NCBI RefSeq assembly: GCF_014645355.1
Contig: NZ_BMLS01000002.1
Span: 620,001 to 684,000, forward strand
Length of the DNA: 64,000 nucleotides
Source of the DNA: Bowmanella pacifica
Lineage (GTDB): Bacteria; Pseudomonadota; Gammaproteobacteria; Enterobacterales; Alteromonadaceae
Direction of reading: 5' to 3'
In this document: positions 19,873 through 29,075 of the stretch, one piece after another
Layout: the number at the start of each line of letters is the position of its first letter
Position numbering within the stretch: position 1 is the stretch's first letter
Position numbers and translations under genes: made by a program
Notes under the pieces: generated by a model
The model's input: the letters and a program-made list of their open reading frames with translations, nothing else
Databases searched by the model: none
Told to the model about the DNA's origin: nothing

Positions 19873-21357
19873 ATGTCCAGCAGGCATGCTTGGCAGTCCA
19901 ACACGATGCCTTCATCATGGAAAAAATACATGCCAAGTTTAGCTTCTGTGCATAGTCAGCTGGAAAGCCGAGATCTGAGCGCCATTTGTCAAACTGCCGT
20001 AGAAACGGGCCGCAACAATGCTTTTAACCTATGGGTAATTGGCGCGCCGTTGGATAAGGTGCTGACGGCACTGGTCAGTGCGATTGAAGACGCCAGCGAA
20101 GATTTACGCTGTTCCATTATGCTAATGAATCCCAATGGCAAAACCATGTCCTCACTGGTTGGCCCCAGTATGCCGAAGGATTATATGCAGGCCGTTGACG
20201 GGATTGAGATTGGTCCAACCGTCGGCTCTTGCGGTGCCTGTGCTTATCTTCGCGAGGTGGTGGTTGTATCCGATATTCAAAGCCACCCCAATTGGGCGCC
20301 CTACAAAGCTATATGCCAGAAGGCAGGATTACGGGCTTGCTGGTCAAGTCCGATTTTAGCCACCGATGGCCGTATTTTGGGTACCTTCGGTATGTATTAC
20401 TCCACGGTCAGGGAGCCAACTCCTCAGGATCTTGAGCTGATTCGCATAGAGGCCAGTATAGCCTCACTGGTGATCGAGAAAATGCAGGCATCAGAGCAGC
20501 TCAATCAAGCTAAACGCGATCTTGAGCAACAAGTGCAACAACGTACCAGAGAATTAACCCTGTCCAATAAAAAGCTGCGCCAAGCACTGGCTCAGCGCTC
20601 AGAGGTGCAACGGCATTTATTGGAAATTGAGAATCTCGCTTCTCTGGGTAGCATGCTGTCGAGCCTGACTCACGAGGTAAACACGCCGATAGGGGTCGCC
20701 GTAACAGCGGCCAGTCATCTACGAGGCCAATTGCACAAGACCAATCAGTTGTTTGTACAAAACCAGCTTACCCGCTCCGCGCTCAGGGCCTTTTATGCCG
20801 AGTCGGCAGAAGCCATGCAGATCATAGAACGTAATCTGCAGCGCAGCGCCGAACTGGTCAGCACGTTCAAACAGCTCTCGTTAGATCAACACAATCAGGA
20901 AGTACGTACTTTTAATCTGAGTAGTTATGTGTGCGAAATCCTGTTGTCGCTGAAACCCAAGCTCAAGCATCACAAATTGCAGTTCTGCCTGGATCTCAAC
21001 CCCGAATTGGAAATAGACAGTTACCCTGGCGCCATCAGTCAGATTCTGGTCAACTTGATAATGAACTCTGCTCAGCATGCCTTTGATAAACATCAGCCAG
21101 GTCAGATACACCTGAACGTTACCCAACAAAATGGCCAGCTTAACTTGCAATACCAAGACAATGGCAAGGGTATGAGCCGGGAAACCCTCAGCCATATCTT
21201 TGACCCCTTCTTCACCTCCGCCAGGCAAACCGGAGGCAGTGGACTAGGACTGCATATTTGTAAGGATCTGGTGGAAAAAGTGTTGCAAGGGAACATTCAA
21301 TGCCAATCTTCACCCGGCCAGGGAAGCCTGTTTCATATCTGCTTTCCAATCAGATAG
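19873..21357 (+). CDS. GAF-domain sensor histidine kinase, soluble
   Basis: 494 residues with no transmembrane helix. A GAF domain (about 60-205, with 'VGSCGACAYLREVVVVSDI' near 117), a coiled coil (205-250), the phospho-acceptor box 'SLTHEVNTP' (His267) and an HATPase domain ('NLIMNSAQHAF', 'DNGKGM', 'GGSGLGLHI'). No partner regulator is encoded on the same strand; the next gene downstream faces it. It is a paralogue of the kinase at 41147-42517, sharing the unusual HEVNTPxGVAVTAASH box. The ligand of the GAF domain is unknown. The ribosome site before ATG 19873 is weak; ATG 19906 is possible. Confidence 0.88.
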   Translation: MSSRHAWQSNTMPSSWKKYMPSLASVHSQLESRDLSAICQTAVETGRNNAFNLWVIGAPLDKVLTALVSAIEDASEDLRCSIMLMNPNGKTMSSLVGPSMPKDYMQAVDGIEIGPTVGSCGACAYLREVVVVSDIQSHPNWAPYKAICQKAGLRACWSSPILATDGRILGTFGMYYSTVREPTPQDLELIRIEASIASLVIEKMQASEQLNQAKRDLEQQVQQRTRELTLSNKKLRQALAQRSEVQRHLLEIENLASLGSMLSSLTHEVNTPIGVAVTAASHLRGQLHKTNQLFVQNQLTRSALRAFYAESAEAMQIIERNLQRSAELVSTFKQLSLDQHNQEVRTFNLSSYVCEILLSLKPKLKHHKLQFCLDLNPELEIDSYPGAISQILVNLIMNSAQHAFDKHQPGQIHLNVTQQNGQLNLQYQDNGKGMSRETLSHIFDPFFTSARQTGGSGLGLHICKDLVEKVLQGNIQCQSSPGQGSLFHICFPIR

Positions 21358-21392
21358 CCGGCGTTTGGGCTGCCATTTTAACTGCGGCGGAT

Positions 21393-22037
21393 TTAAATCA
21401 ACCCCGCTTCAATGGCTTTCAACACCGCCCGGGTGCGGTCTCTGACGCCTAGCTTCGCCAACAAGCTGGATACTTGGTTCTTAATAGTGCCTTGCGACTT
21501 AAACAGGGCGTCGGCAATTTCACGGTTACTGCATCCCCCCGCCATCAGATGCAGAATTTTACGTTCCGCCTCAGTCAAGGGCTCCGGGGTTTCGTAGCTC
21601 TCAAAGTGTTGCTGTAAGCCCTGTAGTCCTTGCAATATTTTCTCTGTCACCGCAGGCTGAATCAGGGTTTGCCCGCCATGCACGGTTTCAATGGCATCCA
21701 CCAGGGTTTCAAGGGAAACATCTTTCAACAGATAGCCCTTGGCCCCGGCCTGCACCGCTTCCAACACCAATTTATGATCATCAAAAGTGGTCAGCATAAT
21801 TACCGGCGAACACAAACCGGCTTTTCGCATAGCCCGCAGGGCATCGACCCCGGACATTCTTGGCATACGGATATCCATCAGGATCACATCCGGATGACAA
21901 GTATCAACGGCCTGACAAACCTGATCGCCGTCACTCGCCTCTCCCACCACCTGAAGATTCGCCGACAGCGACAACAAGCTCTTAATCCCCTCTCTGACCA
22001 GGGTTTGATCATCAACCAATAAGACGCGAATGCTCAT
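21393..22037 (-). CDS. NarL/LuxR-family response regulator
   Basis: 214 residues. Receiver domain with Asp55 as phosphorylation site ('ILMDIRMPRMSG') and Lys105, then a LuxR-type helix-turn-helix near 153-205 ('LTEAERKILHLMAGG', 'NREIADAL'). The ATG overlaps the stop of the upstream kinase gene in ATGA, so the pair is translationally coupled. Likely DNA-binding output of the DesK-like kinase; target genes unknown, but the divergent membrane protein at 23311 is the obvious candidate. Confidence 0.93.
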   Translation of the reverse strand: MSIRVLLVDDQTLVREGIKSLLSLSANLQVVGEASDGDQVCQAVDTCHPDVILMDIRMPRMSGVDALRAMRKAGLCSPVIMLTTFDDHKLVLEAVQAGAKGYLLKDVSLETLVDAIETVHGGQTLIQPAVTEKILQGLQGLQQHFESYETPEPLTEAERKILHLMAGGCSNREIADALFKSQGTIKNQVSSLLAKLGVRDRTRAVLKAIEAGLI

Positions 22038-23164
22038 GAAGCCACCGGCAGACTGGCATAAGTGCAAAGCCCCTGCTGATTAAACATAAACTCGACTTTT
22101 CCTCCCAGTTCCTCAATTCGCTCGCATATGCCCTTGATGCCATTGCCTGGCTGCAAGCTTTTTTGCTCCCCGCCGTTGTCTTGCATATGCAGCATCAGCG
22201 CATTGCCGCTTTGATAAAGGTCGATACGCATGCGATTAGCTCTGGAATGACGTAAGCTGTTGGTTAGGCTCTCTTGCACACACATGAGCAAAGCATGCGC
22301 CTGTTCCATATCGTCAAGCTCCACCTGACAATCCAGGGCCACCTCAAGTCGGGGTACTTCACGCGTTAGCAGTTCCAGCGCACTTTTCAGATGAATCGAC
22401 GACTTCTCGCGAATCTCAGACACGGCTTCGCGCACGTCACTGAGTAACAAGCTGGCGATGGCATGACATTGTTCCACAGACTGTTTCACCTCTCCTTCAG
22501 CCTTACGTGATGCCACCTGTAAATTGATGGATAAAGCGGTTAAATGGTGGCCGAGCAAATCATGGATGTTGCGCGCAATGCGGGTACGCTCCGCCTGTTT
22601 GTTGGCTTCACTGAGCAGCGCCTGAGTAGCCATTAGCTCACGGTTCAATTGATTTGCTGCCTCCTTGGCTTTTTTCTCCTGCAATGACACATTGACCATC
22701 ACCAGGGCGAACACATTAAAGGTCCAGTACAACAACGCACTTAGCGCAGACATCTCTTCCTGCCAATAAAACTCACCAATAAAATAGGCCGCTGAAGACC
22801 AAAGAGGAGAAAGAAAGAACGCCCGCCTGAATGAGATGAAATAGGGCAATAATGCCGACCAAATCACCATTAAAATAGCGTTGTACATGTAGGGACTGAT
22901 GAAATAGATAGCTAACACCACCAGGAACAACATACTCAGCAGTGTCACTCTGACCTGCCACTCACGTTGATAACATTGCTCACGCGTGGCCAGCATGAAC
23001 AACACTATATAGCCCAGGTATAAGCCAGCCAGCAGGCTCACGCGCCAGTGTGTCCAACCCAGACTCTGCTGCATAAAGTACAGTGACGAACCTGCTACCA
23101 TGGCCCAGGTTATCAAGGCACTGACAGTCTCCACACTCAAGCGGTAAGGCCCCAATTTAAACAT
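22034..23164 (-). CDS. DesK-like membrane histidine kinase (HisKA_3)
   Basis: 376 residues. About five to six transmembrane helices in residues 10-160 with very short loops, then a HisKA_3 dimerisation region with phospho-acceptor His201 ('RNIHDLLGHHL') and a short HATPase domain ('SLTNSLRHSRANRM', 'DNGG', 'GNGIKGICERIEELGG'). This architecture resembles DesK/LiaS-type sensors that read the state of the membrane. ATG at 23164 has GGGGAG eight bases upstream; longer frames upstream lack a ribosome site. Confidence 0.9.
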   Translation of the reverse strand: MFKLGPYRLSVETVSALITWAMVAGSSLYFMQQSLGWTHWRVSLLAGLYLGYIVLFMLATREQCYQREWQVRVTLLSMLFLVVLAIYFISPYMYNAILMVIWSALLPYFISFRRAFFLSPLWSSAAYFIGEFYWQEEMSALSALLYWTFNVFALVMVNVSLQEKKAKEAANQLNRELMATQALLSEANKQAERTRIARNIHDLLGHHLTALSINLQVASRKAEGEVKQSVEQCHAIASLLLSDVREAVSEIREKSSIHLKSALELLTREVPRLEVALDCQVELDDMEQAHALLMCVQESLTNSLRHSRANRMRIDLYQSGNALMLHMQDNGGEQKSLQPGNGIKGICERIEELGGKVEFMFNQQGLCTYASLPVAS

Positions 23165-23310
23165 AGTTGAATCTCCCCTTTCAGAATACAACTTACCTGC
23201 CCACCTCCCCCTCGCCAATAGGCCAGAAGTCATTTTTAAACTCATGACCTTTGACACTGATGGACACACTGCCAATGCACTACGCTATCCGAGGTAACTG
23301 GAGAGATGCC

Positions 23311-24039
23311 ATGAGTTTACTTTATTCATTGTTGTTGATGCTGCACATCATGCTTGGCAGCGCTGCGTTGCTGTTGTTTTGGATCCCGGCCTTTACCCGC
23401 AAAGGTAGCCTGGATCATGTCAAATTTGGGCGATACTACGCCAATACCATGTACATGGTCGCTGGCAGCGGCTTGTTAATTTGCCTATTGGTATTAGCGG
23501 CTCCCCTGCACATTCACGGCAATAACCAAAGCGTTGTCGATGTAAACCAGGGCGTGCTGAATATTCGTCTGTTTGCGGTATTTTTGCTGTATGTGAGCTG
23601 GTTAACACTTACCAGTGTGCGTCACGGCATGCTGGTGCTGCGCGTCAAACAGCATCGCCACTTACTGCGACGTCCCATGCATCTGACCTGGCTTGTGGGG
23701 CTGACCATTGGGGGACTGGCATTACTGGGTCTGGGACTGTGGTACAGCAAAGTATTACATATTATCTTTGGCGTGTTGGGCGCCATAATTGGTGGCCAGA
23801 TGTTGCTCTACTGCTTTCGCCGGCATATTACGCCACGTCAGTGGTGGATCGAACATTTAGGTGCCATGATAGGCTCTGGTATAGGTGCCTACACTGCCTT
23901 TATCACCTTTGGCGCCCGGCAACTTCTGGCCGGAGCTGGTTACTGGCAACTGCTATTCTGGGTTGCTCCTGGTGTGATTGGCGCCCTGGTTATCGGTCAC
24001 CTATCGCGAAGATACCATGCACAATTTCAAGGGAAATGA
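23311..24039 (+). CDS. Integral membrane protein of unknown function
   Basis: 242 residues with about seven hydrophobic helices and few soluble loops. 'LLLMLHIMLGSAALLLFWIP' at residues 6-25 and a 'GRYYANTMYMV' segment resemble DUF2306-type membrane proteins, but I do not recognise the family with confidence. GGAGAG precedes the ATG. It is divergent from the DesK-like two-component genes, so it may be their target, and its stop is two bases before a 28-residue peptide gene. Confidence 0.7.
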   Translation: MSLLYSLLLMLHIMLGSAALLLFWIPAFTRKGSLDHVKFGRYYANTMYMVAGSGLLICLLVLAAPLHIHGNNQSVVDVNQGVLNIRLFAVFLLYVSWLTLTSVRHGMLVLRVKQHRHLLRRPMHLTWLVGLTIGGLALLGLGLWYSKVLHIIFGVLGAIIGGQMLLYCFRRHITPRQWWIEHLGAMIGSGIGAYTAFITFGARQLLAGAGYWQLLFWVAPGVIGALVIGHLSRRYHAQFQGK

Positions 24040-24041
24040 AT

Positions 24042-24128
24042 ATGAAAACAGTTCTGACGATGGCATTGCTGATAAGCACCGACAAAAAGCTGGCTAAAGC
24101 GGTGAAGAAAAAACTCAAATCCTTGTGA
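24042..24128 (+). CDS. 28-residue cationic peptide coupled to the membrane protein gene
   Basis: A short frame with its own ribosome site (AAGGGAA) inside the end of the previous gene and ATG two bases after that stop. The product has a hydrophobic N-terminal half ('TVLTMALLIST') and a lysine-rich C-terminal half ('DKKLAKAVKKKLKSL'), seven to eight Lys in the last 15 residues. No homologue comes to mind. It could be a small membrane-associated accessory peptide; chance cannot be excluded for so short a frame, though spacing and ribosome site argue for translation. Confidence 0.5.
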   Translation: MKTVLTMALLISTDKKLAKAVKKKLKSL

Positions 24129-24213
24129 GAAGGCGATTAGTTCGTAGGTCCTATTGAAATTACTTGGCAGAATGCCTATTTAAGACGTTCTGCCCGCCAA
24201 CCAAGGAATTTCT

Positions 24214-25170
24214 GTGAGCCTGAAACTCGGTATCGTGATGGACCCTATTTCGTCTATCAACATCAAGAAAGACACCAGCTTTGCCATGTTGCTGGAAGCC
24301 CAGCGTCGTGGCTACGAGATCCAGTATATGGAAATGGCCGATTTGTACCTGGATAACGGTATTGCTAAGGCCAGTATGCGCCCACTTAAGGTGCAGGAAG
24401 ATCCGGCGAATTGGTATGAACTCGGTGAAGTATCCCATCGTGAACTTGCCGAGCTGGACGTACTGTTGATGCGCAAAGATCCGCCTTTTGACAGCGAGTT
24501 TCTGTATGCCACGCAATTGTTTGAGTTGGCATCAGCGCAAGGTCTGTTGGTGGTTAACAATCCACAAAGTCTACGCGACTGTAACGAAAAGCTTTTCGCC
24601 GCCTGGTTTGCCGAACATTGTCCGGCCACCCTGGTAACCCGCCAGTCAGGGCTAATTCGTCAGTTCCACCAGCAACACAAAGACATAATCTGTAAACCCC
24701 TGGACGGCATGGGCGGCGCCTCAATTTTTCGCATCAAAGAAGACGGCAACAATCTTGGCGTAGTAATAGAAACGCTCACCAATCACGGTACGCGTTTATG
24801 CATGGTTCAGGAATACCTACCCAGTATCAGCGACGGCGACAAACGCGTGCTGGTGGTTAACGGTGAAGTCATACCTTACTGCCTGGCCCGACTCCCCAGT
24901 CAGGGAGAAACGCGCGGCAATTTAGCCGCTGGTGGCACAGGTCGCCCCCAACCCATCAGCGACAGTGACCGGCGCATTGCCGAGGCCATTGCCCCCACGC
25001 TGGTAGAAAAAGGACTATTCTTTGTTGGACTGGATATCATCGGCGATAAACTTACCGAGATTAATGTCACCAGCCCGACCTGTGTCAGAGAAATTGAAGC
25101 CGCTTATCCCGTCAGTATCACCGGCATCTTGTTTGATGCCATTGAAAAACAGGTAAAGAGCGCCATATAA
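24214..25170 (+). CDS. gshB: Glutathione synthetase
   Basis: 318 residues, full length. Joins gamma-glutamylcysteine and glycine using ATP. ATP-grasp fold: 'KLGIVMDPISSI' start, 'KPLDGMGGASIFRI' near 155 and the closing 'INVTSPTCVREIE' near 286. The start is GTG with AAGGA upstream. First of gshB-yqgE-yqgF, a conserved gammaproteobacterial order. Confidence 0.96.
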   Translation: MSLKLGIVMDPISSINIKKDTSFAMLLEAQRRGYEIQYMEMADLYLDNGIAKASMRPLKVQEDPANWYELGEVSHRELAELDVLLMRKDPPFDSEFLYATQLFELASAQGLLVVNNPQSLRDCNEKLFAAWFAEHCPATLVTRQSGLIRQFHQQHKDIICKPLDGMGGASIFRIKEDGNNLGVVIETLTNHGTRLCMVQEYLPSISDGDKRVLVVNGEVIPYCLARLPSQGETRGNLAAGGTGRPQPISDSDRRIAEAIAPTLVEKGLFFVGLDIIGDKLTEINVTSPTCVREIEAAYPVSITGILFDAIEKQVKSAI

Positions 25171-25198
25171 GGGAAGAGTCCGTTGTTCAGAGAGTCAT

Positions 25199-25756
25199 AT
25201 GCAGAGCTTTGAAAATCATTTTCTTATCGCCATGCCAAGCCTGGAAGATCCGTATTTTTCCCGGTCATTGACCTATATCTGTGAACACAACGAGCATGGT
25301 GCCATGGGTATAGTGATCAACCAGCCAACAGGTTTACACCTTAAAGAAATGCTTAAACAGGTGGATGAGTCCATTCAGGTGGATGAAGACAAGGCCGAGC
25401 AAATCGTGTTAGCTGGCGGTCCGGTGAGCCCAGATCGCGGTTTTATCCTGCATAGTACTCAACCAGGCTGGGCCTCCAGCCTGGCACTGACATCTGACAT
25501 TATGGTGACCACGTCCAAAGATATTCTGGCGGTACTGGGCAACAGCAAGGCTCCCGAAAAATGCCTGGTGGCATTAGGTTATGCCGGTTGGAGCGCAGGA
25601 CAGTTGGAAGAAGAAATCCAGCATAATTCCTGGTTGTTGATCGAGGCCGATAGCGATTTATTGTTTAATGTCCCTATTCACAAAAAGTGGCAGGCGGCCG
25701 TGCAAAAGTTAGGGGTCGATATCTGGCAACTCGCACCGGATGTTGGTCACGCTTAG
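25199..25756 (+). CDS. yqgE: YqgE/AlgH family protein
   Basis: 185 residues. '[31 protein letters not shown]' split at residues 6-37 is the family hallmark, with '[13 protein letters not shown]' near 75 and '[14 protein letters not shown]' near 127. Cytosolic; called AlgH in Pseudomonas but the biochemical role is unsettled. It lies 28 bases after gshB. Confidence 0.94.
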   Translation: MQSFENHFLIAMPSLEDPYFSRSLTYICEHNEHGAMGIVINQPTGLHLKEMLKQVDESIQVDEDKAEQIVLAGGPVSPDRGFILHSTQPGWASSLALTSDIMVTTSKDILAVLGNSKAPEKCLVALGYAGWSAGQLEEEIQHNSWLLIEADSDLLFNVPIHKKWQAAVQKLGVDIWQLAPDVGHA

Positions 25757-25794
25757 TCCAACAGCCAATCCCCAGCAGGCAAAACGAAATCAAT

Positions 25795-26226
25795 ATGACC
25801 ACATCCAACCGTACCTTATTAGGCTTTGACTTTGGCACTAAGAGCATTGGTGTTGCAGCCGGGCAGGAAATCACTGGCACGGCGGCCCCACTGGCAGCAT
25901 TAAAAGCCGTGGACGGTATTCCGGATTGGTCTAAGGTTGAAGCGCTGTTCGCTGAATGGCAACCTCATCTGGTAGTGGTGGGCCTGCCGCTGAACATGGA
26001 TGGCACAGATCAGCAAGTTACCCACGGGGCACGTAAGTTTGCCAATCGCTTAAACGCCAGATTTAAGGTTCGTGTTGAAACCTGCGATGAACGCCTGACC
26101 ACCGCAGATGCCAGAGCCAGGCTCTTTGAGTTAGGCGGGTATAAGAAGCTGGACAAGCAGAAAGTGGATAGCGTCGCGGCCTGCTTAATTCTGGAAAGCT
26201 GGATGGCGGAACAGCTTTATTCCTGA
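25795..26226 (+). CDS. yqgF: RuvX/YqgF, Holliday-junction-resolvase-like nuclease of pre-16S rRNA
   Basis: 143 residues, RNase H fold. '[14 protein letters not shown]' near residue 9 carries the first acidic residue, '[11 protein letters not shown]' near 99 and '[14 protein letters not shown]' near 122 the others. In E. coli it matures the 5' end of 16S rRNA. ATG at 25795 starts the conserved domain; the frame is open further into yqgE without a ribosome site. Confidence 0.95.
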   Translation: MTTSNRTLLGFDFGTKSIGVAAGQEITGTAAPLAALKAVDGIPDWSKVEALFAEWQPHLVVVGLPLNMDGTDQQVTHGARKFANRLNARFKVRVETCDERLTTADARARLFELGGYKKLDKQKVDSVAACLILESWMAEQLYS

Positions 26227-26315
26227 TTGACCTGCCAAGGCATATGATAAGTCGTCGCTATGGTTATTTACGACTATGCTGATAGATATGCTAGCTGCGC
26301 AGCGATGTCGTTCCC

Positions 26316-27047
26316 ATGTGCTTAAGAGTCTTACTTTTTGCCCTGCTAACTGGTAGTTGCCAAAGCGCAGAACTACTTAGGTTTGCGGTATATGATCCGG
26401 GCTTCCCCCCTTACCTCTTCGTTGACCAAACAGAAAAAACGCGCGGTATTGTCCCTGACTTACTGGAAAACTTTGCCGCAGAGCAAAACATCACCTTGGA
26501 CTACGTGCTGGATAATCGCCATGGCGGAGAACAGCGACTGTATGCCGGACAAGTTGATGCCATGGTGCTAAGTCCGGACTGGACTCGTCATCCCGAAAAA
26601 CTGCTATTCAGCGACGAAATTATTCCCTATACCGACTATTTATTCAGGGTTGATAAAAATAACCGAGCCAGTCACTGGCAGCCTGGAAATAGTGTCTGTA
26701 CGCGCGAGTACTATGTGTACCCTGCACTCAACGAGCTCTTTGTATCAGCAAAGCTGATACGTATTGATGCATCCAGTGAAGAAGCACAAGTACGTATGCT
26801 AGAAAATGGTCGCTGCGATTATGCTTACCTAAATGAACTGATAGGGTATTGGCTGGTACAGGAACGATTTCCACATCTGCATCTCACCACTATTGATTCG
26901 AATAAGGCGGTGGATAGCCTGAGACTGGCCTTCACAGCACAACAGGCAGAGTTACTGCCAAGGCTCAACGCCTATATCAAACAACAAAAGCACAATGGTA
27001 ACCTTCGCCGCATTGTTCGAAGCTACGTTCGCACCCTGCCGAAATAA
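26316..27047 (+). CDS. Periplasmic solute-binding protein, family 3-like
   Basis: 243 residues. N-terminal secretion signal ('LRVLLFALLTGSC', cleavage near Ala18), then a two-lobed binding fold of the SBP_bac_3 type: 'LRFAVYDPGFPPYLF' near 21, 'GIVPDLLENFAAEQ' near 44 and 'DAMVLSPDWT' near 82. No ABC permease or ATPase is adjacent, so it is probably not the binding subunit of a local transporter; similar orphan proteins exist in Alteromonadales. Ligand unknown. Confidence 0.8.
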   Translation: MCLRVLLFALLTGSCQSAELLRFAVYDPGFPPYLFVDQTEKTRGIVPDLLENFAAEQNITLDYVLDNRHGGEQRLYAGQVDAMVLSPDWTRHPEKLLFSDEIIPYTDYLFRVDKNNRASHWQPGNSVCTREYYVYPALNELFVSAKLIRIDASSEEAQVRMLENGRCDYAYLNELIGYWLVQERFPHLHLTTIDSNKAVDSLRLAFTAQQAELLPRLNAYIKQQKHNGNLRRIVRSYVRTLPK

Positions 27048-27050
27048 AGA

Positions 27051-27073
27051 CATGTGGGCACAATGCCCACATG
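27051..27073. terminator. Strong hairpin between convergent genes
   Basis: CATGTGGGCA / TGCCCACATG, a perfect 10-bp stem with a 3-base loop, four bases after one stop and seven before the other. There is no T-run on either side, so it may be a transcript-end stabiliser rather than an intrinsic terminator. Confidence 0.5.
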
Positions 27074-27079
27074 TGGGAG

Positions 27080-27559
27080 TTAATGATACAACTGATGGCT
27101 GAAATGACCCGAACGGGTATGGGCCATCATGCGACCAAATTCCTGCTGCGACAGGTGAACTAAAGATCGGTGATCACCGCCCTCAATATACACATCAGGC
27201 AAACTGCCCAGGCTGTCATCCCAAATACAATCCAGATTAAACGCCTGCGGAAACGGTGGTACAGCGCCATGTTCACAATCATCAAAGCACTGATAGACCT
27301 GCTGTTCCTTCATCAGGTGATACTGACCATCCAGGGTGTCATTCAAGGCGCTTAGACTTAATTTGCTGTCGGCGGGCAGAATCGCCATCATCCGGTGACC
27401 CTGACCGTCTTCCAGCATAACCGCCTTGGCGATTTTTGCTGACGGAACCTGCGCGGCAATCGCCGATCCCAGCGAACTGTGCGAGGGATGGTGGGTAATG
27501 ACCTCATATTTCATATCAAGGTCATTCAGATATGACATAACACGTTGGGACAAACTCAT
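27080..27559 (-). CDS. YbaK/prolyl-tRNA editing domain protein
   Basis: 159 residues. Central 'KIAKAVMLEDGQGHRMMAILPAD' (split near residues 42-64) is the YbaK/ProX-type signature of aminoacyl-tRNA deacylases that clear mischarged tRNA. Similar free-standing proteins in Alteromonadales and Pseudomonas are often annotated only by domain. GGGAGG precedes the ATG. Single gene. Substrate not assignable. Confidence 0.85.
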   Translation of the reverse strand: MSLSQRVMSYLNDLDMKYEVITHHPSHSSLGSAIAAQVPSAKIAKAVMLEDGQGHRMMAILPADSKLSLSALNDTLDGQYHLMKEQQVYQCFDDCEHGAVPPFPQAFNLDCIWDDSLGSLPDVYIEGGDHRSLVHLSQQEFGRMMAHTRSGHFSHQLYH

Positions 27560-27636
27560 AGATACCTCCCGGCCACTTGTTAGTTGTCCACTATGAAGTA
27601 TAGGCCAGACGTATCAATTAGCAGGGCTTACCAGGC

Positions 27637-27945
27637 TTAATCAGGTCGCTCGCTGTCACACTGCCAGCACAGTTCAAAACCCGCCCCATTTTCTTCTCCG
27701 CATTGTCGGCAATACCAGGCGCTGCCTTGCTGCTGGTTTTGCCAGTCTTCCAGTATTTGCCTTGCTTTAGGCATCCACTCATCATCCGTTAGCCACACCT
27801 CCGGCCAGCAATCGAAGGGGGACAAATCCCCCATAGCACCAATGGCATACTCGTTTTTGACAAAACAGGGGATGCCACGGCTGATGAGCAAATCCCTGAT
27901 TTGCCAAACCATAAAACGGTCTTCATGACAGTAAAGCCGCAGCAA
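27637..27945 (-). CDS. DUF2007 protein with zinc-ribbon tail
   Basis: 102 residues. The N-terminal DUF2007 region ('YCHEDRFMVWQIRDLLISRGI' split at residues 5-25) is followed by a C-terminal four-cysteine motif, Cys79-x2-Cys82 and Cys93-x2-Cys96, which should bind zinc. The start is TTG at 27945, six bases after the pilU stop; the first ATG in frame (residue 12) would cut the domain. DUF2007 is called a putative signal-transducing domain (GlnB-like fold) without proven role. Confidence 0.78.
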   Translation of the reverse strand: MLRLYCHEDRFMVWQIRDLLISRGIPCFVKNEYAIGAMGDLSPFDCWPEVWLTDDEWMPKARQILEDWQNQQQGSAWYCRQCGEENGAGFELCWQCDSERPD

Positions 27946-27951
27946 AGGGAC

Positions 27952-29064
27952 TTAGTCCAGATCAATAGACACGTTCGACAAAGAACCCAGTCCCGGGCCA
28001 TCATCTTTGTCGAGCTTAATCATCAAACGCAAGTCATTAGGCGAGTCTGCATGGTGTAGCGCCTGATCCAGATTAATCCGCCCCGCTTTGTATAGGTCAT
28101 ACAACGCCATATCAAAGGTTTGCATGCCCATTTCTTTGCCCTTTTGCATGGCTTCCTTAAGGCCGCCAATCTCATTACGTTGAATCAAATCGCGCACAAA
28201 GGGAGACCCCATTAAGACCTCGATAGCCGCCACCCGCCCTTTACCATCAGCGGTAGGTACCAGTTGTTGTGCAACGATGGCCCGCATGTTCAGGCTCAGA
28301 TCAAAGCGCAGCTTTTCATGCTGGTCAGGCGGCGCCAGGTGCATTATGCGCTCGATGGCCTGGTTAGCATTGTTGGCGTGCAAGGTGGCCACACACAAAT
28401 GACCGGTATCGGCAAAAGACATGGCGTATTCCATGATTTCCATGGAACGGATCTCACCGATCAGAATGACATCCGGCGCCTGACGCAGTGAACTTTTTAA
28501 TGCATCGTCAAAAGACTGAGTGTCAATGCCCACTTCCCGCTGCGTTACCACGCAATTGGCATGCTCATGGACAAATTCGATAGGATCTTCGATGGTCAGA
28601 ATATGGCCGTGTGAATTTTGGTTTCTATGTCCGATTAGCGCAGCCAGGGAGGTGGATTTACCTGTACCTGTAGCACCCACAAACAGCACCAGCCCGCGTT
28701 TAGACATGATGATATCTTTCAGTACCTGAGGTAATCCCAACTCTTCCACTTTGGGGATCTGCGTGACGATGCGGCGGATAACCATACCGGCCAAATCACG
28801 CTGCCAGAACGCACTGCAACGGAATCGTCCTACGCCATCCAGTGCCACCGCAAAGTTACACTCTTTGGTCTGTTCAAACTCGGCCCGCTGCTTCTCCGAC
28901 ATCAGGCTTTCCACCAGCGCCAGAGACATATCAGCTGAAAGCGGTTGGTCATCCAAGGGCGTCATCTTACCGTTGACTTTCACGCTGACCGGAAAACCCA
29001 CGGTAATAAATAAGTCTGATGCACCGCAGTCCACCATACCTTGTAAATAAGGCTGCATCATCAT
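27952..29064 (-). CDS. pilU: Type IV pilus retraction ATPase PilU
   Basis: 370 residues. Hexameric GspE-family ATPase that assists PilT in pilus retraction. Walker A 'GATGTGKST' at 130-138, 'TIEDPIEFVHEHANCVV' and the Asp/His boxes following, 'GEIRSMEIMEYAMSFADTGHL' near 202-222. Three ATGs in a row open the frame; AGGAG is eight bases before the first. It follows pilT by 11 bases. Confidence 0.95.
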   Translation of the reverse strand: MMMQPYLQGMVDCGASDLFITVGFPVSVKVNGKMTPLDDQPLSADMSLALVESLMSEKQRAEFEQTKECNFAVALDGVGRFRCSAFWQRDLAGMVIRRIVTQIPKVEELGLPQVLKDIIMSKRGLVLFVGATGTGKSTSLAALIGHRNQNSHGHILTIEDPIEFVHEHANCVVTQREVGIDTQSFDDALKSSLRQAPDVILIGEIRSMEIMEYAMSFADTGHLCVATLHANNANQAIERIMHLAPPDQHEKLRFDLSLNMRAIVAQQLVPTADGKGRVAAIEVLMGSPFVRDLIQRNEIGGLKEAMQKGKEMGMQTFDMALYDLYKAGRINLDQALHHADSPNDLRLMIKLDKDDGPGLGSLSNVSIDLD

Positions 29065-29075
29065 GCCAGCGTCTC

